In this document: piece after piece, positions 20,367 to 32,268 of the stretch
Layout: each line of letters begins with the position of its first letter
How positions within the stretch are numbered: the stretch's first letter is position 1
NCBI GenBank assembly: GCA_015345905.1
Contig: JADDTR010000015.1
Location: 682,001-746,000 of the forward strand
DNA from: Aotearoamyces nothofagi
Lineage: Eukaryota; Ascomycota; Leotiomycetes; Leotiales; Tympanidaceae
Direction: 5' to 3'
Length of the DNA: 64,000 nt
Translations under genes and position numbers: made by a program
The notes under the pieces: generated by a model
Databases searched by the model: none
Told to the model about the DNA's origin: nothing
Seen by the model: only the letters and a program-made list of their open reading frames with translations

Positions 20367-23300
20367 ATGCCGAAACCTCAAACTGATTTTCCTGGTCGCA
20401 TCGGCGGTCAGCATAAGGGACTACAGGCAAGCTACTTTTCTACTGTATCAATAAGAGCATCCACTAATCATATTTGCTTTAGGTAATTCCGGTAGTTGAT
20501 AGCTCTGTCGACCCGAAACAGTTCGTGGAGGTCATCAAAGCTCATGTCAAGAGAGACTACGAGGATACCAGTCTAGACACCGACCACTGGCGTCGGCTAC
20601 CTGAGATTCCTACCAGTGTTGAGATCATAGGAAATCCGCCGGTACTTCCGGAGAACGATGTCGAAACACCGTGGGCGGGCAGAGAAGAGTATATTTCAAC
20701 CCACTACAAACTCCTTCGAGAGGATGGCATCGCACCTCTTAGGGAGGCTGTAGCTGAAGTCAAAGCCTACCCCAAAATGGATGACAATAAGACCTTGTGT
20801 ATATATACCGATGTGAGTCTTCAACTCTCCCAGTATTTTATTAAATCATGAAAAACAAGCTAATGTGATTATGAGGTCTTCATTATTGGCTACACATTCT
20901 CCAATCTTGGTCCCGCACCTCGAGTTGAGTTCTCGACCGAGCGTGCTGGAAAGCGTATTCGTTGGGAACAATCAAATCGCTTACAGCAAGGAACGATTGT
21001 AGCACTCACAACCAAATCAGATATGTTCAAGACAATTTGTAAAATTGCCGTGGTAGCTGCAAGGCCTATGATTGGCCTCTCAAATAATCCACCACAGATA
21101 GATCTCTTCTGGGGTGATCTGAGTGATGCTGAATTTGATCCGGCGGAAGAATATCTAATGGTAGAGGCACGCTCAGGATATTTTGAAGCAACTAGGCATA
21201 TGCTTGTTGCGATGCAGAAGCTTATGGTTGAGGGGTAAGAGAGGCAACTAAACTTATGAAGTGAGGTATCTAACATAGACTTCCAGGTTCCCATTGTCCG
21301 ATATTCTTGTCGATCTTAACAGGACTATCGGTGCACCGGAATACTTGGAGATAAATCCCCATAAGGACCTCACATCACTTGTTCCGCCATCCAACTCCAA
21401 CATCGACCCGTTTACCGGTGAGCCTCTAGGAGATAAAGATACAGTTGACAGCACTCTTGAAAATGTCGACATCCTTGGCCAGTGGCCCAATATCAATGAA
21501 TCGAGCCTGGACGAATCTCAAATGATGGCATTACAGCGTATTCTGACAAAAAGAATTTCTATTATCCAAGGACCTCCAGGAACTGGAAAGACGTTTGTCT
21601 CTATCTCAGCACTGGTAATCATGCTTGATAATTGGCATCTGGGAGACCCTCCGATCATCGTTGCAGCGCAGACAAATCATGCACTTGACCAGCTTCTTAT
21701 GCACATTGCGCACTTGGTGCCCAACCTCGTCCGGCTCGGTGGTAGGACAACTGATGATGAAATTAAAGTGCGGACTCTTTTTGAAGTTCGACGAAGGGCA
21801 GCGAATGGCGCATTGCCTCCGCGCTTCAACCATAAGAACGCAAAGAGAAGCCTCGATGACCAAGCCGAATTACTGAAAAGGGACCTTAATAAAATTATGG
21901 ATCAGGGTCCTGCAGAGGCCGAACTCCTCCTCAAACTGAAAATTATCAGCAAAAATCAATACGACTCTCTTCAGGATGATGAGTGGGTTAGTGCAGATGA
22001 TTCAGAGCTCCCCCTTGGATATATGGCGCAGTGGCTTGGCCGGAGTCAACTAGTAACGACTCTCCCAAAATGCCCACCAATAAACATGGGATTTGGAGAC
22101 GAAGAAGAAGATGCAGAATTCGAGCAACTTCAGGAGTCAGAGGTTGAAAATGGCAAACAAAACGAGGACGATGATATTGACGTTCTTAGAGGAGACTGGT
22201 TTCCCGTCGCGGAAACCTTTACAGGAAGGACATCTTCGGGGTATCGTGAGGAGCGACTGAAAAAACTTCTCAATAAAGAATCTAACCTTTGGGACATTCC
22301 TGAGGGTGTTCGGGGTGAACTGTACTGCTATTTCCGACGCCAACTCAAGTACAAGATGCGGGAAGTCTTTCATACTCATATAGCTGATTACATGCGATGT
22401 GTTCAAAGTATAAAGATGTGTCGCTGGCAAACAGATGCAACAATGATCAAGAGGGTTGGTATCAAGTTGATCGGATGTACAACAACGGGCCTCTCAAAAT
22501 ATCGAGGGCTTCTTGCATCATTAGAGCCGCGAACCCTCCTTATTGAAGAAGCTGCAGAGACTCTTGAAGGCACCGTTTTAGCAGCAATGTTTGAGAGTTT
22601 GCAACAGCTGATTTTAGTTGGTGACCATCAGCAACTTCAGGCACACTGCAATATCTCTAAACATGACCAGGAGCCGTATAACCTGGCTGTATCGATGTTC
22701 GAACGTCTCGTCAAGGGAGGTGTTGAGTATACAATGCTGAACCGACAACGACGCATGATATCGGAGATTCGAGAGCTCCTCAATCCGTTTTATCGAGATC
22801 TTCGAGACCATCAGTCCGTCCTAGATCGTGTCAATAACCGCAAACCAATCCCCGGCATGGGTGGCCGAGATACGTACTTCTTTCACCATAACTGGCCGGA
22901 AAGCCGGGACGATGCACTTAGTCGTTTCAATTTCGACGAGGCAGAGATGATTGTCAATTACTTCGCATATTTGGTCCTCAATGGGCTCGATCCGTCCCAA
23001 ATCACCATTCTCACTTTCTACAATGGCCAGCGCAAGGTTCTTCTCAAACTCTTGAGACAGCATGAGAATCTCAAGAGCAATATCTCCAAGTCATACAACG
23101 TCTTCACAGTTGATTCTTATCAGGGAGAAGAGAATGATGTCATCTTACTTTCGCTTGTTCGTAGCAATAACCAGTATAACGTTGGCTTCCTGGAAAACAA
23201 GAATCGAGCAGTTGTATCACTATCAAGAGCTCGCCGTGGCATGTACATATTCGGCAATTCAGTCAACCTACTTGCTTCAAGCGCTCAGAGCCGGGATGTC

Positions 23301-24472
23301 TGGGGCACCCTGACCGATACTTTGAGAGAACGGCTTCTCCTTGATATCGACTCTGGATTCCCAGTTGTATGTTCAACACATGGAACAGAGACAATCATCA
23401 ATGAACCAATCGATTGGGCTCCTCTGGCAGGTGGATGCCGTATTAAGTGTGATGGAGAGCTACCCTGCGGACATTCTTGCCCTTACTCCTGTCACCCGTA
23501 AGTTAGTTGACTATAACAAAGCGCCCCCTTCTAACTATCTACAGGTTCCCGCATGATCTTGTATTTTGCAAGGAGGACTGTGACCGTACCTTACCTTGTA
23601 ATCATCTATGTAACCGGCTATGTGGTGATTACTGCGTCTGTTCTATTTGTGAGGCTCAACAACCAATATATGAAATTCCTAGGGATGGTGAATGGCAATC
23701 AAGCCTGGATGATATCTTTGATGAGGTTATTGGAGAATTTTCTCCTAGCAGGAAAGACGCGTACCAATATAGCCACCCCCGCCCATCTACCATCACTTCC
23801 ATCGGTAGCAATGCCGATTCCGGTTCCAGTTCAAGTCTTTATGCATGGAAGGAATGGAAGGCTGAAGAAGCTGACAAGAGATTTGATGATGAGCACACTG
23901 CACAGTTGTCAAATGTCCTTATGGGTAGCAACGTCGCTCCAGTATTCAAGGAAACCCATCGTCCGGTCACGATTAATCATGATGGCGTTCGTGTTAATGA
24001 TAGCAAGGGCATTACTAGGAGGATTGCCCGTAATGACGAATCACCATCAAATTATGGCAACGAATTCAATGAGGCAAGCAAGACCATTCACTCCGATCAC
24101 TCCAATGGCCATATAGATGAACATGATGTCGTCATTCAAAACGAACGGGGTAGAGTCAATGCTCGGAGTGGGCCTACTTCACCCCCCAAGTCAGACTCAA
24201 TGCGAATCACCGCCCTTAACAACTCTTCGCGCCTCAATACAATTCCAACGTCTGCATCTCCAGCCCTTCCACCGGCCAAAAAGCTTGCCTCTTCGTCCTT
24301 GGATCCACCTTTTGCTATCAGTTTTCCTGCTCTTGAGCCAATCAAGAATGTATCCAAAATTTCACAGGCTGTTCCTCAACTCAGCCCGGTCCCGGCTTAC
24401 ATTGCCCCGGGCACGAGAGCAGACAGCACTAATAGGGGCACCGATGAAAGTGACCTCATTGATTTAAGCTGA
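20367..24472 (+). CDS. SF1 RNA helicase with NFX1-type zinc fingers (SAD-3/Hrr1-like)
   Basis: Five exons, 20367-20426, 20483-20812, 20876-21234, 21287-23497 and 23545-24472, product 1295 residues. Intron 1 starts with GC (CAG|GCAAGC) and ends TTTAG, a GC-AG intron. Helicase motifs: Walker A GPPGTGKT (about residue 345), Walker B-type LIEEAAE (about 667), VGDHQQL, then VDSYQGEENDVI and SLSRARRGMYIFG of the second RecA domain. After the helicase come Cys/His clusters such as CGHSCPYSCHP and CNHLCNRLCGDYC (about 965-1040), then a long disordered Ser/Pro-rich tail. The family includes S. pombe Hrr1 (RNAi RDRC complex) and Neurospora SAD-3 (meiotic silencing by unpaired DNA). Assignment as their orthologue is likely but inferred. 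A related family is human ZNFX1. Confidence 0.88.
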
Positions 24473-25777
24473 GAGGTTGTCTACAGAATGTTGATTAGGC
24501 CACTGATTTCGCATCATTCTTCAGTCGCATCAACTTTCCCGTCTCCATCGCTCCATCGCCAACTTGTTCCTGTTCTGTCGGATCTAAACTTTACTGTTCT
24601 CCTCGAAGCAGATTCTCGTTGGGAAGGATATATCCGAATACCTTATGATTGCCTCCGACTTCAATGATATTGATTCTTCTTTGCACTTTCCATTTATGGC
24701 GTGTTAATCCTCCACCAAGTCGCCCTTATTAGATTGGGTATTAAGCCTGTTCTTCTGCTTGATATGATTCGAGATGCGTTCTTTTTAGAATATGTTTGCC
24801 TTTGTCTTTGTCAATGCTGGGCTACATTTTGGGCTTTCATTCCATAGCAACCTTTATAGGTATCGTCCATATCTTCAGACGTTCTCAGGGTATTACATTG
24901 TTCTCATCATCGATTTGTTCTCGCTAGCCATGTATTGTACTTTCTTCGGTATATCGATGTCCTAAAATGCATTCATTGCTATTTTGCACCTTTAAATTCT
25001 TTGAGTGGCAAGGCTTCGGTGCCCACCAATGCTGCATCAAGGGCCACACAACCTAAACGCCACGAGTATAGATCTGGGCGCACTCGCCTCATCTTGCAGT
25101 CGAACAAGCCGTTCGTGCGCTGACCCCAATGTCCAGTGAAGCATCCCAACAGATGGCTCGGATTTAATTCCAGGCACTTGTAGATAAACAATGGCAGGTC
25201 GGATGCCTCTTCCATATGTATAGATCTAGTAGACGAGGTCTGAATGGGCTGGTGGCTCGAAACGTCGTTTGGCGCTGGGCTCTACTGATAACATAACTTC
25301 CCCGCTGCCCGTCCTCGACAGCGCTAGGGCCGGCGCTAAACCTTACTCCGAGGTATGCTGCGATGCAAATGATTGAGATGGCGCCAAGCTCTCGCATCGA
25401 ATGTTACATTTGCCAGCTCGGACAGCCACTGGCCGGCTGGCTCCGTTATGGCCACCTCGGAAATCCTGCATCCAGCCTCTCACGCTACAGGCTATTGCCA
25501 GGCATCCTGGACGTCGAGGTCCGAGATAAATACACCGGCCCGCCACGGACTCCTGCAGCTTATTATGCCGCCCTTCCAATGAACCCATCCCAGATATGCA
25601 TTGATATATATATTGCAGCAACGAGCGTCGAGCATTACCAACTACGAGCGTTACACACTACAGGCATCCCCAGAACGATCTGGAATGTTGAGCTTGGCCC
25701 GGTCTGATTGCGGCACACTCATAATGCGTTGACCCAGCCAGCATATCCATGCCGTAGCTTGACTGAAAGCCGTTCCC
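24473..25777. other. Intergenic, helicase to LaeA-like gene
   Basis: Contains the helicase 3' flank and the methyltransferase 5' flank. Small frames on both strands show no domain, and I see no repeat or RNA gene. Confidence 0.45.
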
Positions 25778-27090
25778 ATGTCGACAGTTAAAGACGCAGA
25801 CGGAGACTCTGCCATCAGTCTGGGCATAGACACGACTAATCAGTGGCCAGCCAGAGCACCAGAGAAACGGTCTCCAAACTCGGACTCGGACTCGAAGCAG
25901 GTCTCACCACGCCCGCAGACCTCTCCGCCAGAACGGCCCCTTTCTAAGGAAGAGCAGGCAGAACAAGATCAGCAGAATACAGAGGCTGCGCAACAAGCCG
26001 AGACCAGCATCGATGTCGATAATTTAAGCGTACGGGGTGACGGCAGCGATGACGGCTATGGGAGTGATTCGATAGGCTCTGCCTCAACATCTCTTGCCTC
26101 GAGCGTTTGGGACTTCACATTCGACAATGGCAGAAGATACCATAAATTCCGCGAGGGTGCATACAATTTTCCCAACGATGATTCGGAGCAGGACAGAGAG
26201 GATATGAAACATGCTATGATAGTCAACCTTTGCCAGGTTCTACATTTCGCGCCTATTGGCCCGAACCCACAGAGAATTCTAGATATGGGCACGGGAACTG
26301 GCATTTGGGCAATTGAGAGTTAGTTACAACGCGGTCTAGATGATACAGCTTGCTAATATTTTCCAGTGGGTGACCAATATCCCAGTGCCAACATCCTTGG
26401 AGTCGATCTCAGTCCTATCCAACCGTATTGGGTTCCTCCAAATGTGAGATTCATGGTGGATGATGTGGAAAGTCCATGGCTACATCCAAAAAACCACTTT
26501 GATTATATCCATGCTCGGCATACAGTCATGGCCATCCGAAATTGGCCGAAGCTCCTAAACAACGCATACCAGTGGGTTTAATACATCCTAGTAAAAGACA
26601 ATCACTAACCACGTTTTGTAGACATCTCAAGCCTGGAGGATGGATAGAACTTCAAGAGATCCATCACTTTCCCCAATGCCACGATGGCACCATGCCTCCG
26701 GACCATCCAGTGGTTAAATTCTGGAATCTTGTCGACCAAGGCTTAGCCAATCTCGGCGTTGATTTCAAAGGTGCTCTAACCTTAGCAGATAAGGTTCGTG
26801 ATGCGGGATTCGTGAACGTGACAGAGCGAGTCTTCCACGTGCCTATAGGTCTGTGGCCGAAGAACAAGGTACTGAAGATTGTCGGACTATACTGGCGTAC
26901 TATTCTACTAGACGGGTGCCAACCAATTGCACTCGGGCCATTTACGCGCGGTCTAAAATGGAGCAGGGAAGAGGTGGAAGTGTTTCTTATTGAGGTACGG
27001 AAAGCGTATATGGAGGGCTGGGTACACAGCCATATGCCGTTATACATTGTTTATGGGCAGCGGCCAGCAGATGACACAACGATGGAGTGA
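25778..27090 (+). CDS. LaeA-like SAM-dependent methyltransferase
   Basis: Three exons, 25778-26318, 26367-26571 and 26622-27090, 404 residues. The N-terminal 110 residues are disordered and polar. The conserved part begins at SSVWDFTFDNGRRYHKFREG (the usual Y-H-x-[FY] entry of this group). Then come SAM motif I LDMGTGTGIWAIE (about 168-180), GVDLSPIQPYWVPPNV (motif II region), DYIHARH and HLKPGGWIELQE. This layout is that of the fungal LaeA/Llm superfamily, nuclear or cytosolic regulators or enzymes of secondary metabolism. True LaeA cannot be separated from the many Llm paralogues here, and a paralogue is more likely. An O-methyltransferase gene follows on the same strand 679 bases downstream. 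Confidence 0.92.
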
Positions 27091-27769
27091 GGAACAAATA
27101 TAGTAGGGTTAATTGAGCGATATTATAGTAAAAGTGTGATAGCAGTGTTTGGCTAGGCAGCTTGGTATGAATATTTTTTTGAAATTTAATCAAATAAATC
27201 ACTTTTCGTGAAAAGAGACCCAGGCATTGTAGTGGAACCCAGGAACTTAGAAGCAAATCTAATCATATCTAACTGCACGAGTGCTGATTCTTTCGATACT
27301 ATATTTCTAGACTGCTAGATATCGCTGTATTTGATAACGCGGAGGTCGGCATTGGGAACTTGAAGGCCCCTTACCATATAAATCGTGCATTTACGACAAT
27401 GGCATTCTGTGTCACCGACAGCAGCCAGAACTAAGAGTCTCCCGAGAGGTGGCAACTGAAATCCATTTAGGTGCGGGCAATGCTCTCACCTAGCTTTCAC
27501 CTAATTGAATCAAAGAAATGCATTTCCATGTGGCGTCTTCTGCACGGCGCCACATTCAATCTAACCCTTCAAAATATGTGGCGGGCTGCTGCGGCGGCGG
27601 CGAGGGCGGAGCCATCGCTGAGAGAATTCTATTTGTACCATCTCCTGCCCCTCTGAACCCCAATTTTTTGTGCAACGGCTGTGCTGTGTGCGCATCCCAG
27701 TGAACGACATACCGATCCGAGCTGGCGGAAGCGACACTGTACAAGCCCGCCCACCGTGAGACATTCGAG
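27091..27769. promoter_or_regulatory. Intergenic, LaeA-like to O-methyltransferase
   Basis: No coding frame with support. A short (GGC)n run lies at 27590-27605. Holds the O-methyltransferase promoter. Confidence 0.4.
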
Positions 27770-29526
27770 ATGGGCAATGACAGCGCTGAGCAAGCTCGCA
27801 TTGGCGCAGCTACATCTATTCCCCCTGATAGCACAGCAGGCCCTGCTACCCCGAATGGCGAGCCGGCACATGGAAACGAGCTGAGGCTGGGGGAGATGTC
27901 GCTGCTGGTTTCTCTTGCACAGACAATTATGCGCGAGACGGAGATGGTGGATGCATATTTGAAGACGTATGGAGGCGCATATCCGAGTTTTGAGGTCGAT
28001 GGGTTGGCAGATTTCCCGAGTTTGCCGGAGGAGGTGAAGAGGTCTAGACAGGAGCTGGTGAGGGCGACGACGGAACTGAGGGATTTGTTGGTTGGACCGA
28101 CGGAGAGTTTGAGGTGGATGGCTTGGGATGTAAGTTCTGGTCAGTCCAGTGAGGAGAGGGCATGAGCTGATGCTGTTTGCTTGGTTGATAGCACAACAAC
28201 TCTCTCAGTCTGAGAGCGGTCAATCAGTTTGGCATTGGTAAGACGTCTGTCGTGTGCTTCCCAAGCACGAGATCCTAATTGATGGCATAGCAAATTCATT
28301 TCCGGTTGGCTCTACAGCTGCGTTTTCTGACATCGCAAAGACGGTTAATATGGATGAGATGAATCTCAGGAGACTGATGCGCCATGCAATGACGAACCGT
28401 GTCTTCAAAGAGGTCTCACCGGGAGTTGTAGCACATACTGCTGCAAGTAAAGTGCTGGCTGAAGATAAGAAGATGCAAGACTGGATGGGATTTTGCACCG
28501 AGGATATGTGGGCTGTACTCGTTCCCCCCAGAACTCTACATTTGAAAGCATATGGCTAATAGACCAACACAGGCTGCTGTCTACACCGTCGACGCTATGG
28601 TCCAGTATCCCGGCTCCCAAGAAATGACCCAGACTGGGTTCCAAGTCGCCAACAAGACTATAAATGTCGAGCCCATGTTTGTCACGCTCGGCAAGGATCC
28701 CATACGCGGGAAGCGTTTTGGAGGCGCAATGGCGTCACTGACCGGCGGTGAAGGTTACGAGCTGAAGTATTTTGTGGAGAACTATGATTGGGCAAGTATC
28801 AATGACCGTGGTGGTACAGTGGTCGATATCGGTGGCAGCCATGGATTCGTCTGCGTGGACCTGGCGAAGAAATTTGATAAACTGAATTTCGTTGTCCAGG
28901 ACCTGCCCAAGATGGTGGCTAGTGCTCCGAAGTTGGAGGGGGATATCGGCGAGAGGGTGAGGTTTATGGCGCATGACTATCACACGGTTCAGCCTGTTAA
29001 GGGTGCAGATGGTGAGCTTTACTCAATCTTATTTTCGCTGTCGCATTTCCCATCTCGTGCTGAGAAGCCCACCACATCGGTTATTTCCTTCTATAAAGGA
29101 ATAAAAACTAGAATAATTGACTTCCTTACTCTAGTCTACTTCTTCCGCTGGATCCTGCACAACACCTCAGACAAATACGCCCTCTCGATCCTCCGCAACC
29201 TAATCCCCGCACTAAAGCACGGCGCCAAAGTCGTCATCAACGATCACTGTCTCCCCGAGCCCGGCCAAGAGAGTCTGTGGGACGAGAAAATCATCAGGAC
29301 AATGGATCTGGTCATGCTTACTCTGCTGAATGCGCAGGAACGCTCGAGGGAGGATTTCGAAAGGCTTTTTGAGCTGGTAACAGCCGAGCATGAGGGGAAG
29401 CGTGGGTTTCGAGTCACGGGTGTTACGAGACCCGAGGGGTGCAGGATGAGTATTGTTGAGGCCGTTTGGGAGGGAGAAGATTTTGGTGGGCTGGGTGGAA
29501 AGGAGAACATTGCGGAGAGCATCTGA
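27770..29526 (+). CDS. O-methyltransferase, COMT/plant-type fungal family
   Basis: Five exons, 27770-28129, 28192-28237 (46 nt), 28291-28514, 28573-29011 and 29135-29526, 486 residues. The N-terminal dimerisation helix region (LLVSLAQTIMRETEMVDAYL) is followed by a winged-helix segment (FSDIAKTVNMDEMNLRRLM), the SAM motif VVDIGGSHGF near residue 293, VQDLP, and FRWILHNTSDKYALSILRNL containing the typical H near the catalytic position. This domain order is that of fungal polyketide O-methyltransferases such as those of aflatoxin/sterigmatocystin type. The donor of intron 3 (GTACTC) is weak, so the residues around that junction are uncertain. Proximity to the LaeA-like gene and a decayed regulator suggests a small former metabolic cluster (inference). 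Confidence 0.9.
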
Positions 29527-30452
29527 TATTGCAACCCTCATTTCTCATTTTCCACGACACGATAACCGACCCTTTGGCCTCCTACGCTTCAGCCCACCAC
29601 TTTCCGTACCGAACTACCCTCTTCTCTTTATTTCGGTGTCACGAACGCTGCATTACGTCCCCTTTCTCTGATTCTATTATTATCTATAGTTTGTTTATCA
29701 CATTGTTCTCTTGCTGTATATGGTCAGATAGAGGTACGGAGTATATATATATTTATATAGATTATAAAGAATATATCTTCTAGCAAATATCAATATCTTC
29801 AACAAATCAATAATACAAAGCATAGGACTGGATATGAGATGCATCGACCGATTTGCGATCGGGATCTTGATCTGCTGCGGAACGGGCCGTGATAGTGAAG
29901 TTGTGGGGATTTAGGAACGAAACTAACACGGACATGTACGCACGACTGGAAAATGTCAGAGAGAAATCTTGTTTCTGGAGTTGTAGCCCGTCCAGATATC
30001 CAGTGTGGTCTTTGAAAGGCCTTCTCTCCCAGAGTGATCGTGGCTGCATTTCCAGATTATGTGCTATATACAGCGCGTAGGCAACGGCGAATGCATAAGC
30101 GACAGCGAATATATAAACGACAGCGAGACGCGAAACAGCAGCAAGAAAATAGATATCGATTGTATCAACGCGATGTGATAAGTGGGTTGTTTTCTCTTTC
30201 TCGATCCCGTAGTCTGTCTCTGCTGTGTAGAGAAGTTCCAGTAAAGAAAACTGTAAGTGAAGCCTACGAGATTTTTACTTGGGCGTTTCGCAGGCGGCTG
30301 TATATGTCATATCTGCTTTATATATCTTATCGGTTATGCCAACGTCGAGTGAAGCTATGATATTTCAGTTGGCTACTCCGACGTTTCTAAAAAGCTACGT
30401 CTGGCTTTATCCAAGTGCGTAGGCCGAAGAGACAGCAGAGCTTATGGAGGAA
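29527..30452. other. Intergenic with an unclassified minus-strand frame
   Basis: Holds the O-methyltransferase 3' flank. A minus-strand frame (30049-29807, 80 residues from an ATG) has balanced composition but no recognised domain. Upstream of it the same frame stays open through an imperfect CGACAGCGAA-type repeat (30080-30135) that reads as an Ala-Val-Tyr/Phe hydrophobic repeat. It could be the last exon of an unrecognised gene or chance. Confidence 0.3.
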
Positions 30453-30920
30453 TCACCCGTTGGTGTAGAGCTTGTGAGCGCTGTAAACCCAAAAGAATCT
30501 CGAGCAATCGTTGGTTGACTTATATGGTATAGAAGCGACAGAGTTATTTGAGGATAAATCTGATGAAACACAGTCTTTGAGTAGATTTGAACTCCTCACC
30601 TGACACGTTACAACCTGGCCAACATCTGGGTATCTATCCAGAACTCTAGGTCCATCTGTCTCCACCACGCTGTCATACTCGACAGTCCACGGCGATCTCT
30701 TCGATTTATGCGACCTCTCCGCGGCTCTCTTTATCTGTTTGGCTTCCTTAAATTGCTGTATTTCCTTCACCGGCCCATTAAAGCAGTCTGGTTTCGGCCT
30801 ATAACAATGACATGGGATAGCACGTGAGCTGCCTGTCATGCACACTGGCAGACGTTTGTCACATTTCTTCTTGCGTATTCGACATGTATAGCAGCCATTT
30901 TTGCTACGCACACCCAACAT
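30453..30920 (-). pseudogene. Decayed/truncated Zn2Cys6 transcription factor
   Basis: From the ATG at 30920 the frame reads MLGVRSKNGCYTCRIRKKKC and continues with CDKRLPVC, the start of a typical Zn2Cys6 finger of the type with a Fungal_trans_2 domain. The fifth Cys of the cluster is Gly (VCMTGSSRAIPC), and the product stops at 30453 after about 155 residues instead of several hundred. No middle-homology domain is found downstream. The following RPKPDCFNGP replaces the usual GPKPEWMDGG, also showing drift. Loss of a zinc ligand plus truncation argues for a dead regulator; an unannotated splice form with a distant exon cannot be excluded. It sits between the methyltransferase pair and the alcohol dehydrogenase. 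Confidence 0.7.
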
Positions 30921-32268
30921 AATGGATCTCCCCACGCATATAAATGAATTCTTGGAGATGTTTTAATATATATCAACGTTTGTCTCAGGCCCGAGATAAA
31001 TCACTCGCTTACACTTCCTCATGTGTCTAGGTCAATCTTCTATCAGCACAACGCATGTATTAAGTTCAAATTCCAATCCAACATCATCTCTAATTGGGCA
31101 TTCTTGTCATGTTGCTAGAAAGAACTCTTGTAAATCCGGGCTGTGCCTCGCCAAAGGTTGGGTATCTATGTCTGCCGCCACGATTTCCTGGTGACATAAC
31201 GAATAGGTCCGTCTTTCTAACGATGTTTACAGATTCCAATATCAGCAATGATGTGCTAGATTTGAGCTTGGGTTCTGGAATAGTGTGGATAATGTGCTTC
31301 TTGTTCACGTATTTTGAGCAATTCCTCAAACTCTGATCAATCTTCGCAACCAGCTGAGCCTCACTGTCACCGAGTCTAATGAAGGTCTCAACCAACCGGT
31401 CCTACACCAGCTTGCACTTCTACCCTACGCGGATTTGTCAGCGCGCCGAAAAGGAAGGTTCGTATCACGTAGAGAATGCGCTGATATATTGAAGTCTAAT
31501 AAAACCACGGTATTTACACAGGCCCGGAAGACCATGGTCCTAGGCATCGGAGCATAGTCCCCCCGAGCCGCGGCCCTCACACGCGGAATTTCCCCGACCC
31601 GCAATCAGCACTACTTTACCCCGAATCCCCGACAGCTGTTCACGCGGAATAGACGCTAGCAGCGTTATGCCGCATGCGCTATCCAGATGTGTACAGTGCA
31701 TAGTGCTGCGGCCTGACAGGCGTGCTTGGCCTCATCGGCCTCATCGGCCTCATCGGCGCCGCTACAACACCACGGCGAGACTCTGAGGCTGTAAAGTACT
31801 GCAGGACTCAAGTTATATGGACTAAAGGAATACTCGAGTATTAATACCTCGGCTATTGAGAGGCGCCAGGCTCTGCGCGTGGATCACGCTCGTGCCTCAT
31901 AAGCAAGGTTGCAACGGATCACTGGGCTCCGTTCAGCCGTTCTCCACACTCCACCCCGCAGTCCGGCTCGAAGACTACTGCGGCAGACCAGACACACAGA
32001 CCAGACACACGTTACTCGTCCCCTGTTGATCAGACCATCCATTGCTGAAGTGACCGTGACGCACGCAGGGCGGTATCATCCGCCGTCTCCGTCTCAATGT
32101 CTACTCAAAGTCTAAACGATACCTAAACAACATCTAAACACGGTTCTACAAAAGCAATATTGACACTAATTCAGCCAATGCACCACAATCACTTACAATT
32201 GCTTGACGCCAAGTTATAACGCCAAGGTATACTAGAGAACCGCCCAGCTCTTATAGCCATCGCCTGTC
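30921..32268. promoter_or_regulatory. Intergenic, upstream of alcohol dehydrogenase
   Basis: No supported gene. The 31550-31760 segment is GC-rich with two CACGCGGAAT boxes (31580-31589, 31641-31650), several CCCCGA motifs and four CATCGGCCT copies (about 31728-31757). A 14-bp perfect palindrome AATACTCGAGTATT is at 31829-31842. Confidence 0.5.

Noticed and set aside
31090-31395. Minus-strand frame of about 100 residues
   Set aside because: No ATG near its start, no recognisable domain, and located in a decayed intergenic region.
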